From assembly GCA_001772665.1 (NCBI GenBank), contig MEVH01000030.1, forward strand, positions 1-18,237: a DNA stretch of 18,237 bases, in the 5' to 3' direction. Made by a program: the position numbers and the translations under genes. The notes beneath the pieces were generated by a model that had not been told where the DNA came from, did not search any database, and saw only the letters and a program-made list of their open reading frames with translations. This DNA is from a candidate division WWE3 bacterium RIFCSPLOWO2_01_FULL_39_13. GTDB taxonomy: Bacteria > Patescibacteriota > WWE3 > 2-01-FULL-39-13. How positions within the stretch are numbered: the first letter of the stretch is position 1; each line of letters starts with the position of its first letter. Positions 7,461 to 14,272 of the stretch are shown piece after piece.

Positions 7461-8274
7461 GCATGTAATGATCCAAAAGCCTAATGACATGGACACTCAA
7501 TTGCGCAATAGGATAAAACAAAATCTGAAAAATTCACTTCTTAAGTATGTAAATAATTTCTCTTGCACGAACATACAGCCACTTGATTTACTTATACCAA
7601 AAGAGAGAAAAATAAGATCAATAGTAGGTGGATTAGAAACTAGCATAGGAACGACTGTATGGGAACCGATTGCAAAGACTTTGGCAGAAACAAATGGATT
7701 TGAAATTATTGAGGATAAAATACTTAAGCCCAGTCCCTTTCCTTTAGAGCTTCAAGCAGAACTTTCAAATGTAATCTCTCTGAGAGAAAGTCGATCAACT
7801 TGGATTCCTGCAAATGAATGTTTAGAGCGGATGCGAGTCATAAGTAGAAAAATTAACAAGAGTGGAATTAAATACGTGGCTCCGCCTGCGGGGACAGGAG
7901 TTGATATTTTCCTAAAGAAAAGTCAAGTCGAATATGCTTTTGACACAAAAACTGTACAACCTAACTTGGGAAGTATTAAGTCATTTAATAAACAAATTCT
8001 TGAGTGGTATGCATACCGTGTTTGTAAAAACGACGAGGTAAAAATTGAATGTAAAATAGCATATCCATACAATCCTTATTTTTCTGATTTTTGGTCACAT
8101 ACACCTCATAATCGGGGTGTGCTTGAGCCCAGAGTAGACGCGTTGGTGGAGAATGAATTCTGGGATTTTATCTCGGGGATGCATAACACGTATAAACAAA
8201 TAGCTTCGATATTTGAAGAGTTAACTTCTGAAGGATTTGGAAATGAGTTATCAAACTTGATGTCACGTTTATAA
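7459..8274 (+). CDS. TdeIII-like type II restriction endonuclease
   Basis: 271 residues from ATG 7459 (268 if ATG 7468 is used). The block GGLETSIGTTVWEPIAKTLA (58-77) and the later block EFWDFISG with a following TYKQIASIFEE match what I recall of the TdeIII/MjaII restriction enzyme family. A PD-(D/E)xK nuclease core is visible: GVDIF with D149, then YAFDTK with D162 and K164. Members of this family are reported to cut GGNCC-type sites, but specificity here is not proven. The C5-cytosine methyltransferase 130 bases downstream on the same strand completes a restriction-modification unit. The catalytic residues look intact, so the enzyme is probably active and needs the partner methyltransferase for host protection. 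Family name is from memory of conserved blocks, without a search. Confidence 0.72.
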   Translation: MHVMIQKPNDMDTQLRNRIKQNLKNSLLKYVNNFSCTNIQPLDLLIPKERKIRSIVGGLETSIGTTVWEPIAKTLAETNGFEIIEDKILKPSPFPLELQAELSNVISLRESRSTWIPANECLERMRVISRKINKSGIKYVAPPAGTGVDIFLKKSQVEYAFDTKTVQPNLGSIKSFNKQILEWYAYRVCKNDEVKIECKIAYPYNPYFSDFWSHTPHNRGVLEPRVDALVENEFWDFISGMHNTYKQIASIFEELTSEGFGNELSNLMSRL

Positions 8275-8389
8275 TGCGTGCATTACAGCATATCGTGAGC
8301 GTAAGCTCGCGGTAGTTGACATCTTCAAGACAGTTAAATCTCCAGGATTTAACCGGCTAATTACAACCCTTGCATAATGCAGTGGTTAT
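8272..8389 (+). promoter_or_regulatory. hairpin-rich spacer between endonuclease and methyltransferase
   Basis: Four dyads follow each other. TAATGC-GT-GCATTA (8272-8285) includes the endonuclease stop codon. CGTGAGC-GTAA-GCTCGCG (8294-8311) is a 7-bp stem closed by a GNRA-type loop. GTTAAATC-TCCAG-GATTTAAC (8333-8353) is a perfect 8-bp stem. An imperfect stem joins AACC..TGCAT and ATGCA..GGTT around 8363-8389, with a -10-like CATAAT (8373-8378) inside. None has a T tract. It could hold a methyltransferase promoter with operators for the MerR-like domain, or RNA structures that set the enzyme ratio. Confidence 0.45.
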
Positions 8390-8404
8390 GGTAGGCTCGG
8401 TGTT

Positions 8405-9676
8405 ATGGATGGAAACAGCAAATATCTTGGTGTATCAGAATCTTCCGATTTATTAGGCATATCAAAAGACACCATAAGAAGGTGGGAAAGAAAAGGTTTA
8501 ATAAAATCCACTCGCTCTGAATATAATTATAGACTTTTTAGTCTTAAAGAATTACAGAGAATCCAAAGAAAGATGAATGGTGATCATTCAATTAAGTACT
8601 ATAGAATCCTCAAAACAAGCAAGAGATCAGGATTTACTTCAATCGAGCTATTTGCCGGGGCTGGTGGAACTGCGCTGGGATTACACAATGCCGGGATAAA
8701 CCATATCTTCCTAAACGAGCTTAATGAAGACTGCGTCAAAACTCTTAAGAAAAATCAACCCAATTGGAATGTCGTATTAGGTGATGTAGCTAACATAAAT
8801 TTCAAAGGCATGAATGCAGATATTGTGCAGGGAGGTTTTCCCTGCCAATCTTTCAGCTATGCCGGAAAAGGTCTAGGATTAGAAGATACCCGAGGAACTT
8901 TGTTTTATGAATTTGCGAGATGTGTAAAAGAAGTTAGACCTAAAATTGCAATGGGAGAAAATGTAAAAGGATTATTAAAACACGACCAGGGAAAAACGCT
9001 GGAAATAATGGTCAAAGTGTTGGAAAACTTAGGATACAAAGTTGCGTATAAAGTTCTTAGGGCGCAGTACTTGGATGTTCCTCAAAAAAGAGAAAGGTTG
9101 ATTATTTTGGCAATAAGAAATGATTTAGATATCCCATTCATTTTTCCAAAAGAAAAAGATTATATCGTTACAGTAAGAGAAGCTTTGGAGAACGTACCAG
9201 AATCAGATGGACAAAAATATCCAGAAAAGAAAAAGAAGGTAATGGATTTGATTCCTCAAGGCGGATATTGGAAAGATTTACCAGAAGATATTAAAAAAGA
9301 ATACATGGGTGGAAGCTACTATTTAGGCGGAGGGAAAACAGGGATGGCAAGAAGACTTGCATGGGACGAACCAAGTTTAACCTTAACATGCGCTCCCGCA
9401 CAGAAACAAACAGAGAGGTGTCATCCCAATGAAACAAGACCACTCACAGTTAGAGAATATGCTCGAATACAAACATTCCCAGATGAATGGGAATTTGTTG
9501 GGTCAACTACATCTCAATATAAACAAATAGGTAACGCTGTCCCTGTTAATTTGGGTTTTCATTTAGGCAGGTCATTAATTGCTATGTTAAACAATTCACA
9601 AGAGTTAAACGATTTCGAGGTTATGACTGAATTTGCTCCAACAGTAAATGTATATCAAGGATCTTTGTTTGTTTAA
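8405..9676 (+). CDS. C5-cytosine DNA methyltransferase with N-terminal MerR-like HTH
   Basis: 423 residues. Residues 1-58 form a MerR-type helix-turn-helix (YLGVSESSDLLGISKDTIRR, then WERKGLI and YRLFSLKEL). The methyltransferase follows in canonical motif order: SAM motif I FAGAGGTALGL (83-93), motif IV GGFPCQSF with catalytic C147, motif VI ENV (185-187), motif VIII QKRER (227-231), a target-recognition region about 295-345 (GGGKTGMARRL, CAPAQKQTERCH), motif IX RPLTVREYARIQ and motif X QIGNAVPVNLG. It transfers a methyl group from SAM to cytosine C5 in the site cut by the partner endonuclease. The HTH fusion suggests that the enzyme also regulates transcription of its own unit, as known for some C5 methyltransferases with N-terminal HTH domains. 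A weak TAGG lies 9 bases before the ATG. Confidence 0.93.
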   Translation: MDGNSKYLGVSESSDLLGISKDTIRRWERKGLIKSTRSEYNYRLFSLKELQRIQRKMNGDHSIKYYRILKTSKRSGFTSIELFAGAGGTALGLHNAGINHIFLNELNEDCVKTLKKNQPNWNVVLGDVANINFKGMNADIVQGGFPCQSFSYAGKGLGLEDTRGTLFYEFARCVKEVRPKIAMGENVKGLLKHDQGKTLEIMVKVLENLGYKVAYKVLRAQYLDVPQKRERLIILAIRNDLDIPFIFPKEKDYIVTVREALENVPESDGQKYPEKKKKVMDLIPQGGYWKDLPEDIKKEYMGGSYYLGGGKTGMARRLAWDEPSLTLTCAPAQKQTERCHPNETRPLTVREYARIQTFPDEWEFVGSTTSQYKQIGNAVPVNLGFHLGRSLIAMLNNSQELNDFEVMTEFAPTVNVYQGSLFV

Positions 9677-9733
9677 GAGTCCGGAGTCTGGTGAAAATTC
9701 AGTTACCTCAGGTGGCAAGAAGTCCAAGACGCC

Positions 9734-10717
9734 TCACACCTCGCTTATTACATCAAATCCTTTATAGCTGCCGGTTATTGCGAGGCCGATGACTTTTTGA
9801 GCGACGCCTTTTTGTTTGATGCTTTTTGCTGTTTCATTTATGGTTGCGCCTGATCCCACTGCGTCGTCGATAAGAAGAACTTTGTTAAATGATCTTTTGT
9901 CATCAATCATTATTGTCATTTTGGCATTTTCAATTCTATCTGCGAGTTTGTTGAGCGTTTTTTGTGGCACTGCTACATCTGATTTTATCTTTATGATTTT
10001 AATAACCGGAAGGTTTGTATTTAGATTCCTCTGCAGTTCTTTCATTATCTGTGTCTCTCTTTTCACGGTAGGGGGAATGAATCCAATAGCATCAGCCTTT
10101 TCCTTTTCAATAAGCATATTGATTTTAGGATTAATTTCATCTGACATTTCTCTAATAAGCCTTGCATTTTGGCTTTGTTTCGCATAGAGGAGCTTTGTCC
10201 CAAGCTTTGTCTTGCCGAATCTTTCTATACTGTAAAAGTCCAGGTAGTAAATTGCGTCTACATAGACATTGTCAAATGTGGATTTCATTTTAGACATGCC
10301 GTTTATAAATCCTCCTTTGTTATGCGCTAGGTATTTATCAAGCGTCTTTTTGTATTCAAGCGCAGTTTTTTCAACAGGGAGATTTCGTGTTCTGCACCAT
10401 TCAATAAATCCTTCAGAACCTGGTTTAATTTCGCCAAGAGGAGTTATCATAAAATAATGCTTGTCTATATATCTCTTGATTGGAGCAGGAATTTTAACTT
10501 CTGTGACATTTTCTGGATTCTTATCTGACAGATAATAATAGACTTTAGGAGGTCTTCCGGTTTTAGAAACCCTGCCTTCTTTAACGAGGCTGGCTAGATA
10601 TCTATGCATCAACTGACGGCTGTTTCCAAGGTCTTTATAAGCATCATTAATGGTAACCGAGGAGTTTTCTTCGAGATACCTGAGAATTTTGTCTTTAGCA
10701 CTTTCGTGTTGAGGCAT
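9734..10717 (-). CDS. winged-helix regulator fused to a ComF-like phosphoribosyltransferase
   Basis: 327 residues. Residues 1-65 are a winged helix (NSSVTINDAYKDLGNSRQLM, then HRYLASLVKEGRVSKTGRPP and the wing VYYYLSD). The middle, about 75-205, is unassigned. The C-terminal third is a type I phosphoribosyltransferase fold: IGFIPPTVKRE at 211-221, a VAVPQKTLNKLADRIENA segment that fits the pQ..L....R..N pattern of ComF, and the PRPP loop VLLIDDAVGSGAT at 280-292. PurR of Bacillus shows that such a wHTH-PRTase pairing can be a PRPP-sensing regulator rather than an enzyme; ComF proteins act in natural transformation. The middle region here is unlike either as far as I can tell. A strong operator at its own start supports autoregulation. 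It converges with the methyltransferase. Confidence 0.82.
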   Translation of the reverse strand: MPQHESAKDKILRYLEENSSVTINDAYKDLGNSRQLMHRYLASLVKEGRVSKTGRPPKVYYYLSDKNPENVTEVKIPAPIKRYIDKHYFMITPLGEIKPGSEGFIEWCRTRNLPVEKTALEYKKTLDKYLAHNKGGFINGMSKMKSTFDNVYVDAIYYLDFYSIERFGKTKLGTKLLYAKQSQNARLIREMSDEINPKINMLIEKEKADAIGFIPPTVKRETQIMKELQRNLNTNLPVIKIIKIKSDVAVPQKTLNKLADRIENAKMTIMIDDKRSFNKVLLIDDAVGSGATINETAKSIKQKGVAQKVIGLAITGSYKGFDVISEV

Positions 10718-10755
10718 CGTGTTTACAGTATACTGTAAACTGTAAACACGTGCAA
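10718..10755 (-). promoter_or_regulatory. promoter and three-half-site operator of the wHTH-phosphoribosyltransferase
   Basis: Immediately upstream of ATG 10717. CGTGTTTACAG (10718-10728) and CTGTAAACACG (10740-10750) are exact inverted arms of 11 bp; the 11 bases between them hold a further CTGTAAA half-site, so 10721-10740 is itself a 20-bp perfect palindrome. On the minus strand a -10-like TATACT (10732-10727) lies in the palindrome, 17 bases after a weak -35 TTGCAC (10755-10750) and nine bases before the ATG. A regulator bound here would block its own promoter. Confidence 0.7.
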
Positions 10756-10809
10756 GTTGACGGTAAATTGATGATTAAGTTAGTAAATCTCCTTGGGTAA
10801 GCTAATAGG

Positions 10810-10823
10810 GGTGAGCGCTCACC
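10810..10823 (-). repeat. 14-bp perfect palindrome just after rlmN
   Basis: GGTGAGCGCTCACC lies two bases beyond the rlmN stop codon. The last rlmN codons contain another GGTGAGC, so the RNA could form either of two competing stems with the same GCTCACC arm. No T tract follows, so factor-independent termination is not well supported; a 3' end-stabilising hairpin is possible. Confidence 0.45.
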
Positions 10824-10825
10824 AG

Positions 10826-11896
10826 TCAATGCTCACCCTCCGTCTCATACTTTCCATACAGCTGGCCACAGGCAGCGTAGATATCGAGTCCGAAGTTCTG
10901 CTTCAGGGTGACGTGGAGTCCTTCTTTGGTGAGGGTTTCCATAAATTTATTTACCCGGCCGACGCTTGGGCGTTTGAATTCGGAATCTCCGGGTCCAGGG
11001 TTGTATCTGATTAAATTGATATGATAAAGATAGGTTTTTGATCCCTGCTTTTTTATAAGATTCACAAGTGCTTTTGCGTGGTCAAGGCTGTCGTTCAGCC
11101 CCTCCATTAATGCATACGCTATAAATACTTTATTGTTTGTGGCCAGAACATATTTTTTTACCGACTCCAGTACATCATTAATGGGATAGGCTTTGGTTAT
11201 CGGCATTAATTCTTCTCTTTGATTGCTGAAGGGAGTATGCAGAGAAAAGGCTAGGTTTATTTGTGGAAATTCCTCTATCAATCGTTCTATTCCCGGGATT
11301 ATGCCGACGGTTGAAATGCTAATTTTATGCCGGCTTAGTCCAATCAAATCCTTTTCGGTTAGGATTTGGAGGGCATCCCATAAGTTTGGATTTGCAAAAG
11401 GCTCGCCCATTCCCATAAAAGCCACGCTGTTTACAGTAAGGTTTTTCTTTTTGAAGTACAGCACCTGATCAGAAATTTCATCTGCAGTAAGGTTTTTCTT
11501 AAAGCCGATTGATCCTGTTGCGCAGAATTTGCATCCCAAAGCGCATCCTGACTGAGAAGAAATGCAAAGGGATGAATGAAAATCGTCTCTTTCTTCGTTG
11601 GGTTTAAAAAGCATTCTCACCGTTTCGATTCTGTGTTTGTCAAAAGTCTCAAACAATATCTTCTGCGCCTGCCTGCCTTCAACTTCGTGGATGTTTTTTA
11701 AAGAAAGAATTTCGTCGCCAAGCTGGGAGGCTAACTCTCCAATGAGTTCTCGGGGAAGAGTGCTGATTTCAGAGTACTTTTCAGCGCTACTCTCATAAAT
11801 CGCATGCTTAGCCTGCTTAAGCCGGTATGGTGGTGCCTTCATATCAGCCAATATCTCTTCAATTTTCTGAAGCCTCGATTCAGACATATTTTTCAC
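10826..11896 (-). CDS. rlmN: 23S rRNA (adenine2503-C2)/tRNA (adenine37-C2) methyltransferase RlmN
   Basis: 356 residues from GTG 11896; ATG 11887 (MSESRLQK) is the alternative. Radical-SAM CxxxCxxC is intact at C118, C122 and C125 (GCALGCKFCATG). The two further catalytic cysteines of the family are present: C111 (seven residues before the cluster, like E. coli C118) and C343 in GLDIYAACGQL (like C355, which carries the methyl group). GMGEPFANP and SLHTPFSNQREELMP are other conserved blocks. The enzyme methylates A2503 of 23S rRNA and A37 of some tRNAs, tuning translational accuracy. Cfr is less likely given the overall fit. It is divergent from the flavoprotein gene, sharing an 89-base promoter region. 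A -10 TATAAT ends six bases before the GTG, so the GTG may be the leaderless start. Confidence 0.95.
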   Translation of the reverse strand: MKNMSESRLQKIEEILADMKAPPYRLKQAKHAIYESSAEKYSEISTLPRELIGELASQLGDEILSLKNIHEVEGRQAQKILFETFDKHRIETVRMLFKPNEERDDFHSSLCISSQSGCALGCKFCATGSIGFKKNLTADEISDQVLYFKKKNLTVNSVAFMGMGEPFANPNLWDALQILTEKDLIGLSRHKISISTVGIIPGIERLIEEFPQINLAFSLHTPFSNQREELMPITKAYPINDVLESVKKYVLATNNKVFIAYALMEGLNDSLDHAKALVNLIKKQGSKTYLYHINLIRYNPGPGDSEFKRPSVGRVNKFMETLTKEGLHVTLKQNFGLDIYAACGQLYGKYETEGEH

Positions 11897-11915
11897 TAGT
11901 ATATTATATAGTGAA
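11892..11915 (-). promoter_or_regulatory. rlmN -10 element inside an inverted repeat
   Basis: TTCACTA (11892-11898) and TAGTGAA (11909-11915) form a perfect 7-bp dyad with a 10-base spacer. The spacer contains TATAAT on the minus strand (11908-11903), six bases before GTG 11896, so the transcript probably begins at that GTG. The dyad would let a dimeric regulator cover the -10 and start. Confidence 0.5.
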
Positions 11916-11945
11916 CCGTCTAAAAGGACGATTGTTGGCTGAAAT

Positions 11946-11966
11946 GTTACTATAATTCATAGTAAC
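11946..11966 (+). promoter_or_regulatory. -10 element inside an inverted repeat, upstream of the RnfD-FNR fusion gene
   Basis: GTTACTAT (11946-11953), AATTC, ATAGTAAC (11959-11966): perfect 8-bp arms. The consensus -10 TATAAT occupies 11951-11956. Predicted transcription start is near 11963, about 23 bases before ATG 11986. No clear -35 is present, as might fit an activator- or repressor-controlled promoter. The half-site resembles that of the rlmN dyad (GTT-c-ACTATA). Confidence 0.5.
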
Positions 11967-11985
11967 GACTTATGGTGAAAACGGC

Positions 11986-13506
11986 ATGATAAAAGCAATC
12001 GATTACTTTCTTAATAGGATTACCATGTACAGACTTGTGCTGTACATTCTTGTTGCCCTGATTCTGACAGGAATGCTGGCGGGAATTTTTGGTTATATTC
12101 CTTATTCTGCTGTATCTATCGGGATTTCAGTCATATTGGTTGTTGGTATATGCTGTGTTTCAAACAGGCTTTTTTCTGCTTTTTATAATGCTCCTGTAAA
12201 TGTTGAATCAGTTTATATTACCGCCTTAATCTTAGTCCTGATCCTTCATCCTGTTCAAAACACTTCAGATATCAAGCTTCTTGTCTGGGCGTCAATTTTA
12301 TCTATGGCCTCAAAGTATATTTTTGCTGTAAATAGAAAGCACATCTTTAACCCTGCTGCAATTGCAGTGGTTCTTACCTCTATTGGATTTGGCGGATCTG
12401 GCAGCTGGTGGGTTGGCTATACCGTTATGACTCCGGTGGTAATAATCGGAAGTCTCCTTATTATTAGAAAAATCAAGAGGGAAGATCTGTTTTTTGCATT
12501 TGTATTGACTGCGGTGGTCGTTGGGAGTCTCATGACTATCAACAGGGGCGGGAATATTCTCACATTTTTCAATCATCTTCTTTTTCGCTCTTCGCTGTTT
12601 TTCTTTGCCGGGATAATGCTGACTGAGCCTTTAACAACGCCCCCGTCGGCGAAGCATCGAATCATATATGGAATAATTACAGGAGTTTTGTTTCTGCCAC
12701 AAATTCATATCAAAGGATTTTACACAACTCCAGAACTGGCTTTGGTGCTGGGAAATATTTATTCGTATCTGGTGAGCCCAAAAGAGAAATTATGGCTTGC
12801 TCTTAAAGAAAAGGTTATGTCGTCACGCACTGTAGTTGATTTTGTTTTTCATCCCGTTTCGAAATTTTCTTACCTGCCGGGGCAGTATATGGAATGGACA
12901 CTTGCACATGATCATCCAGATACTCGCGGTAATAGAAGATATTTTACCCTTGCATCGTCGCCGACTGAAGATAACATAAAACTGGGGGTGAAGTTTTATG
13001 AAAAAAGCAGCAGCTTTAAGAAGTCTTTGTTTGGTTTGGAGGCAAATTCTCACATCATAGCCTCTCAACTTGCTGGAAATTTTACGCTTCCGAACGATCC
13101 CAGCAAGAAACTGGCCTTTATTGCAGGAGGAATCGGGGTGACTCCATTTCGAAGCATGATCAAGTATCTTATAGACAAAAATGAGGCTCGCTCAATTATC
13201 CTCCTCTATTTTAATAAGACGGAGGACGAGATCGTATATAAGGACGTATTTGAGCACGCAAAGGAGTTATTTGATATCCGTACGGTGTATGTTCTGTCAG
13301 ATCTATCTTCCATATCCGATAGGTGGAAGGGAAGAAAGGGAATAGTTACCGACGAGATGATACGAAAAGAAGTCCCTGATTATAAAGAGCGCCTGTTTTA
13401 TATTTCCGGTTCACATGTCATGGTGAGTTCGTGCGGGCAGATTTTAAAATCTATGGGACTTAAAAACAGCCAGATAAAAAGGGACTACTTTCCGGGTTTG
13501 ACGTAA
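11986..13506 (+). CDS. RnfD/NqrB-like membrane domain fused to FAD/NAD(P) ferredoxin-reductase-like domain
   Basis: 506 residues. Residues about 15-265 hold some nine hydrophobic segments; the NPAAIAVVL block (122-130) and the MLTEPLTTPPSAKHR block (211-225) match conserved loops of RnfD/NqrB subunits. I see no SGAT-type motif for the covalently bound FMN of those subunits. Residues about 280-506 are a ferredoxin-NADP reductase-like module: FAD motif RRYFTLASSP (317-326), NAD(P) motif FIAGGIGVTPFRSM (378-391) and YISGSHVMV (472-480). The 2Fe-2S domain of NqrF is absent. The protein probably moves electrons from NAD(P)H through flavin to a membrane or external acceptor; ion pumping is unproven, since the other Nqr/Rnf subunits are not in the window. 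It may instead be a stand-alone membrane ferric or quinone reductase. Confidence 0.85.
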   Translation: MIKAIDYFLNRITMYRLVLYILVALILTGMLAGIFGYIPYSAVSIGISVILVVGICCVSNRLFSAFYNAPVNVESVYITALILVLILHPVQNTSDIKLLVWASILSMASKYIFAVNRKHIFNPAAIAVVLTSIGFGGSGSWWVGYTVMTPVVIIGSLLIIRKIKREDLFFAFVLTAVVVGSLMTINRGGNILTFFNHLLFRSSLFFFAGIMLTEPLTTPPSAKHRIIYGIITGVLFLPQIHIKGFYTTPELALVLGNIYSYLVSPKEKLWLALKEKVMSSRTVVDFVFHPVSKFSYLPGQYMEWTLAHDHPDTRGNRRYFTLASSPTEDNIKLGVKFYEKSSSFKKSLFGLEANSHIIASQLAGNFTLPNDPSKKLAFIAGGIGVTPFRSMIKYLIDKNEARSIILLYFNKTEDEIVYKDVFEHAKELFDIRTVYVLSDLSSISDRWKGRKGIVTDEMIRKEVPDYKERLFYISGSHVMVSSCGQILKSMGLKNSQIKRDYFPGLT

Positions 13507-13571
13507 TGCTGTTAAAAAGTCATTTAGATTTTTGTGCTGTTTTGAAATAATTGATGTGATAGGATAATTGT

Positions 13572-14225
13572 ATGAAGAAATTTGCTATTGCCATTTTGCT
13601 TTCAGCGTTTCTTTTTACCGCGTCTGCCCCATATTTCAAGGCGAAAGCCTACTGGAATATACTTGGATTTAAAATTCCTTCTAATATAAGTGAAATTAAG
13701 GAGGTTATAAACAGAAGTGGAGGAAATAATTCTGAGGATTCTCCTGAATCTGGTGAATCTGGCGAGGCCACAAGTGAAGGGCAGATTGTCGTTCATTACA
13801 CACAGGATGACGGAGAGGAAATTATAAGAAAAAGCACATACGAAGGCATGCTTGCAGTAATAAAAATTACTCCTGATATGATAAACGGCTTTCTTGACAG
13901 CCAGGTTGAAGGCAAAAGCTACATGGGCTATACGGTTAAGTCAGTGAATATTTCTCTTTACGATGATGAGGCGGGGGTTGATTTATCTATGGCTGACGGC
14001 AAGTCCTTTACTGCCAGACTTGGTTTGACTTCAGACGGCAGGGGAATTGCTCTAGAAAGCCTCGAAAACACCGGATCGGTTAAATTCTCGGTGATAGAAA
14101 TGGCTGTTATTAAAGGACTTTTGAATTCAGCACCCAAGAAGTTATTTGAAATATTCCCTGATTACAAAGATAAGTTTGAGTTTATTACTATTTCACCAAA
14201 TTTTGTCGATATCTGGGTGAGATAA
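13572..14225 (+). CDS. exported protein of unknown function
   Basis: 217 residues. A signal peptide is clear: basic MKK, hydrophobic core FAIAILLSAFLFTASA, probable cleavage after AKA near residue 26. Residues about 48-70 are an acidic Ser/Gly/Glu linker. The rest is a soluble domain with alternating strands and a repeated pattern of ITPDMINGFLDSQ, YTVKSVNISLYDDEAGV, then a C-terminal helix LLNSAPKKLFEIFP and strand FITISPNFVDIWV. This layout resembles small extracytoplasmic lipid-binding domains of the DUF2140/DUF2993 kind, but that is only an impression. AGGA seven bases before the ATG is a plausible ribosome-binding site. It starts 65 bases after the flavoprotein gene, same strand, so co-transcription is possible. 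Confidence 0.75.
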   Translation: MKKFAIAILLSAFLFTASAPYFKAKAYWNILGFKIPSNISEIKEVINRSGGNNSEDSPESGESGEATSEGQIVVHYTQDDGEEIIRKSTYEGMLAVIKITPDMINGFLDSQVEGKSYMGYTVKSVNISLYDDEAGVDLSMADGKSFTARLGLTSDGRGIALESLENTGSVKFSVIEMAVIKGLLNSAPKKLFEIFPDYKDKFEFITISPNFVDIWVR

Positions 14226-14235
14226 CAGGTATAAT

Positions 14236-14257
14236 CCTGAAAACAGCCTGAAAACAG
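14236..14257. repeat. two-copy 11-bp tandem repeat
   Basis: CCTGAAAACAG occurs twice head to tail between two convergent genes. It is short, has no stem, and may be a replication-slippage product. Confidence 0.5.
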
Positions 14258-14272
14258 AATGATCTCTATTTG

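Noticed and set aside
8333..8353. Integron attC-like core sites (GTTAAAT and ATTTAAC)
   Set aside because: Both seven-base consensus cores are present, but in the wrong order and only 7 bases apart; an attC site needs RYYYAAC first and GTTRRRY last around a long imperfect stem. No integrase is visible.
3832..9676. DISARM-type defence system (SNF2 helicase plus C5 methyltransferase)
   Set aside because: The helicase is on the opposite strand, has the SWIM-family layout, and no DrmA-, DrmB- or phospholipase-like gene is present; the methyltransferase already has a partner endonuclease.
10793..11014. Plus-strand 73-codon ORF antisense to the rlmN 3' end
   Set aside because: It mirrors the conserved RlmN C-terminus and has no independent start signal or recognisable motif.
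13602..13796. Minus-strand 64-codon ORF under the exported protein
   Set aside because: It overlaps the signal peptide and linker codons of a well-supported plus-strand gene and is rich in Arg/Ile as expected for an antisense shadow.
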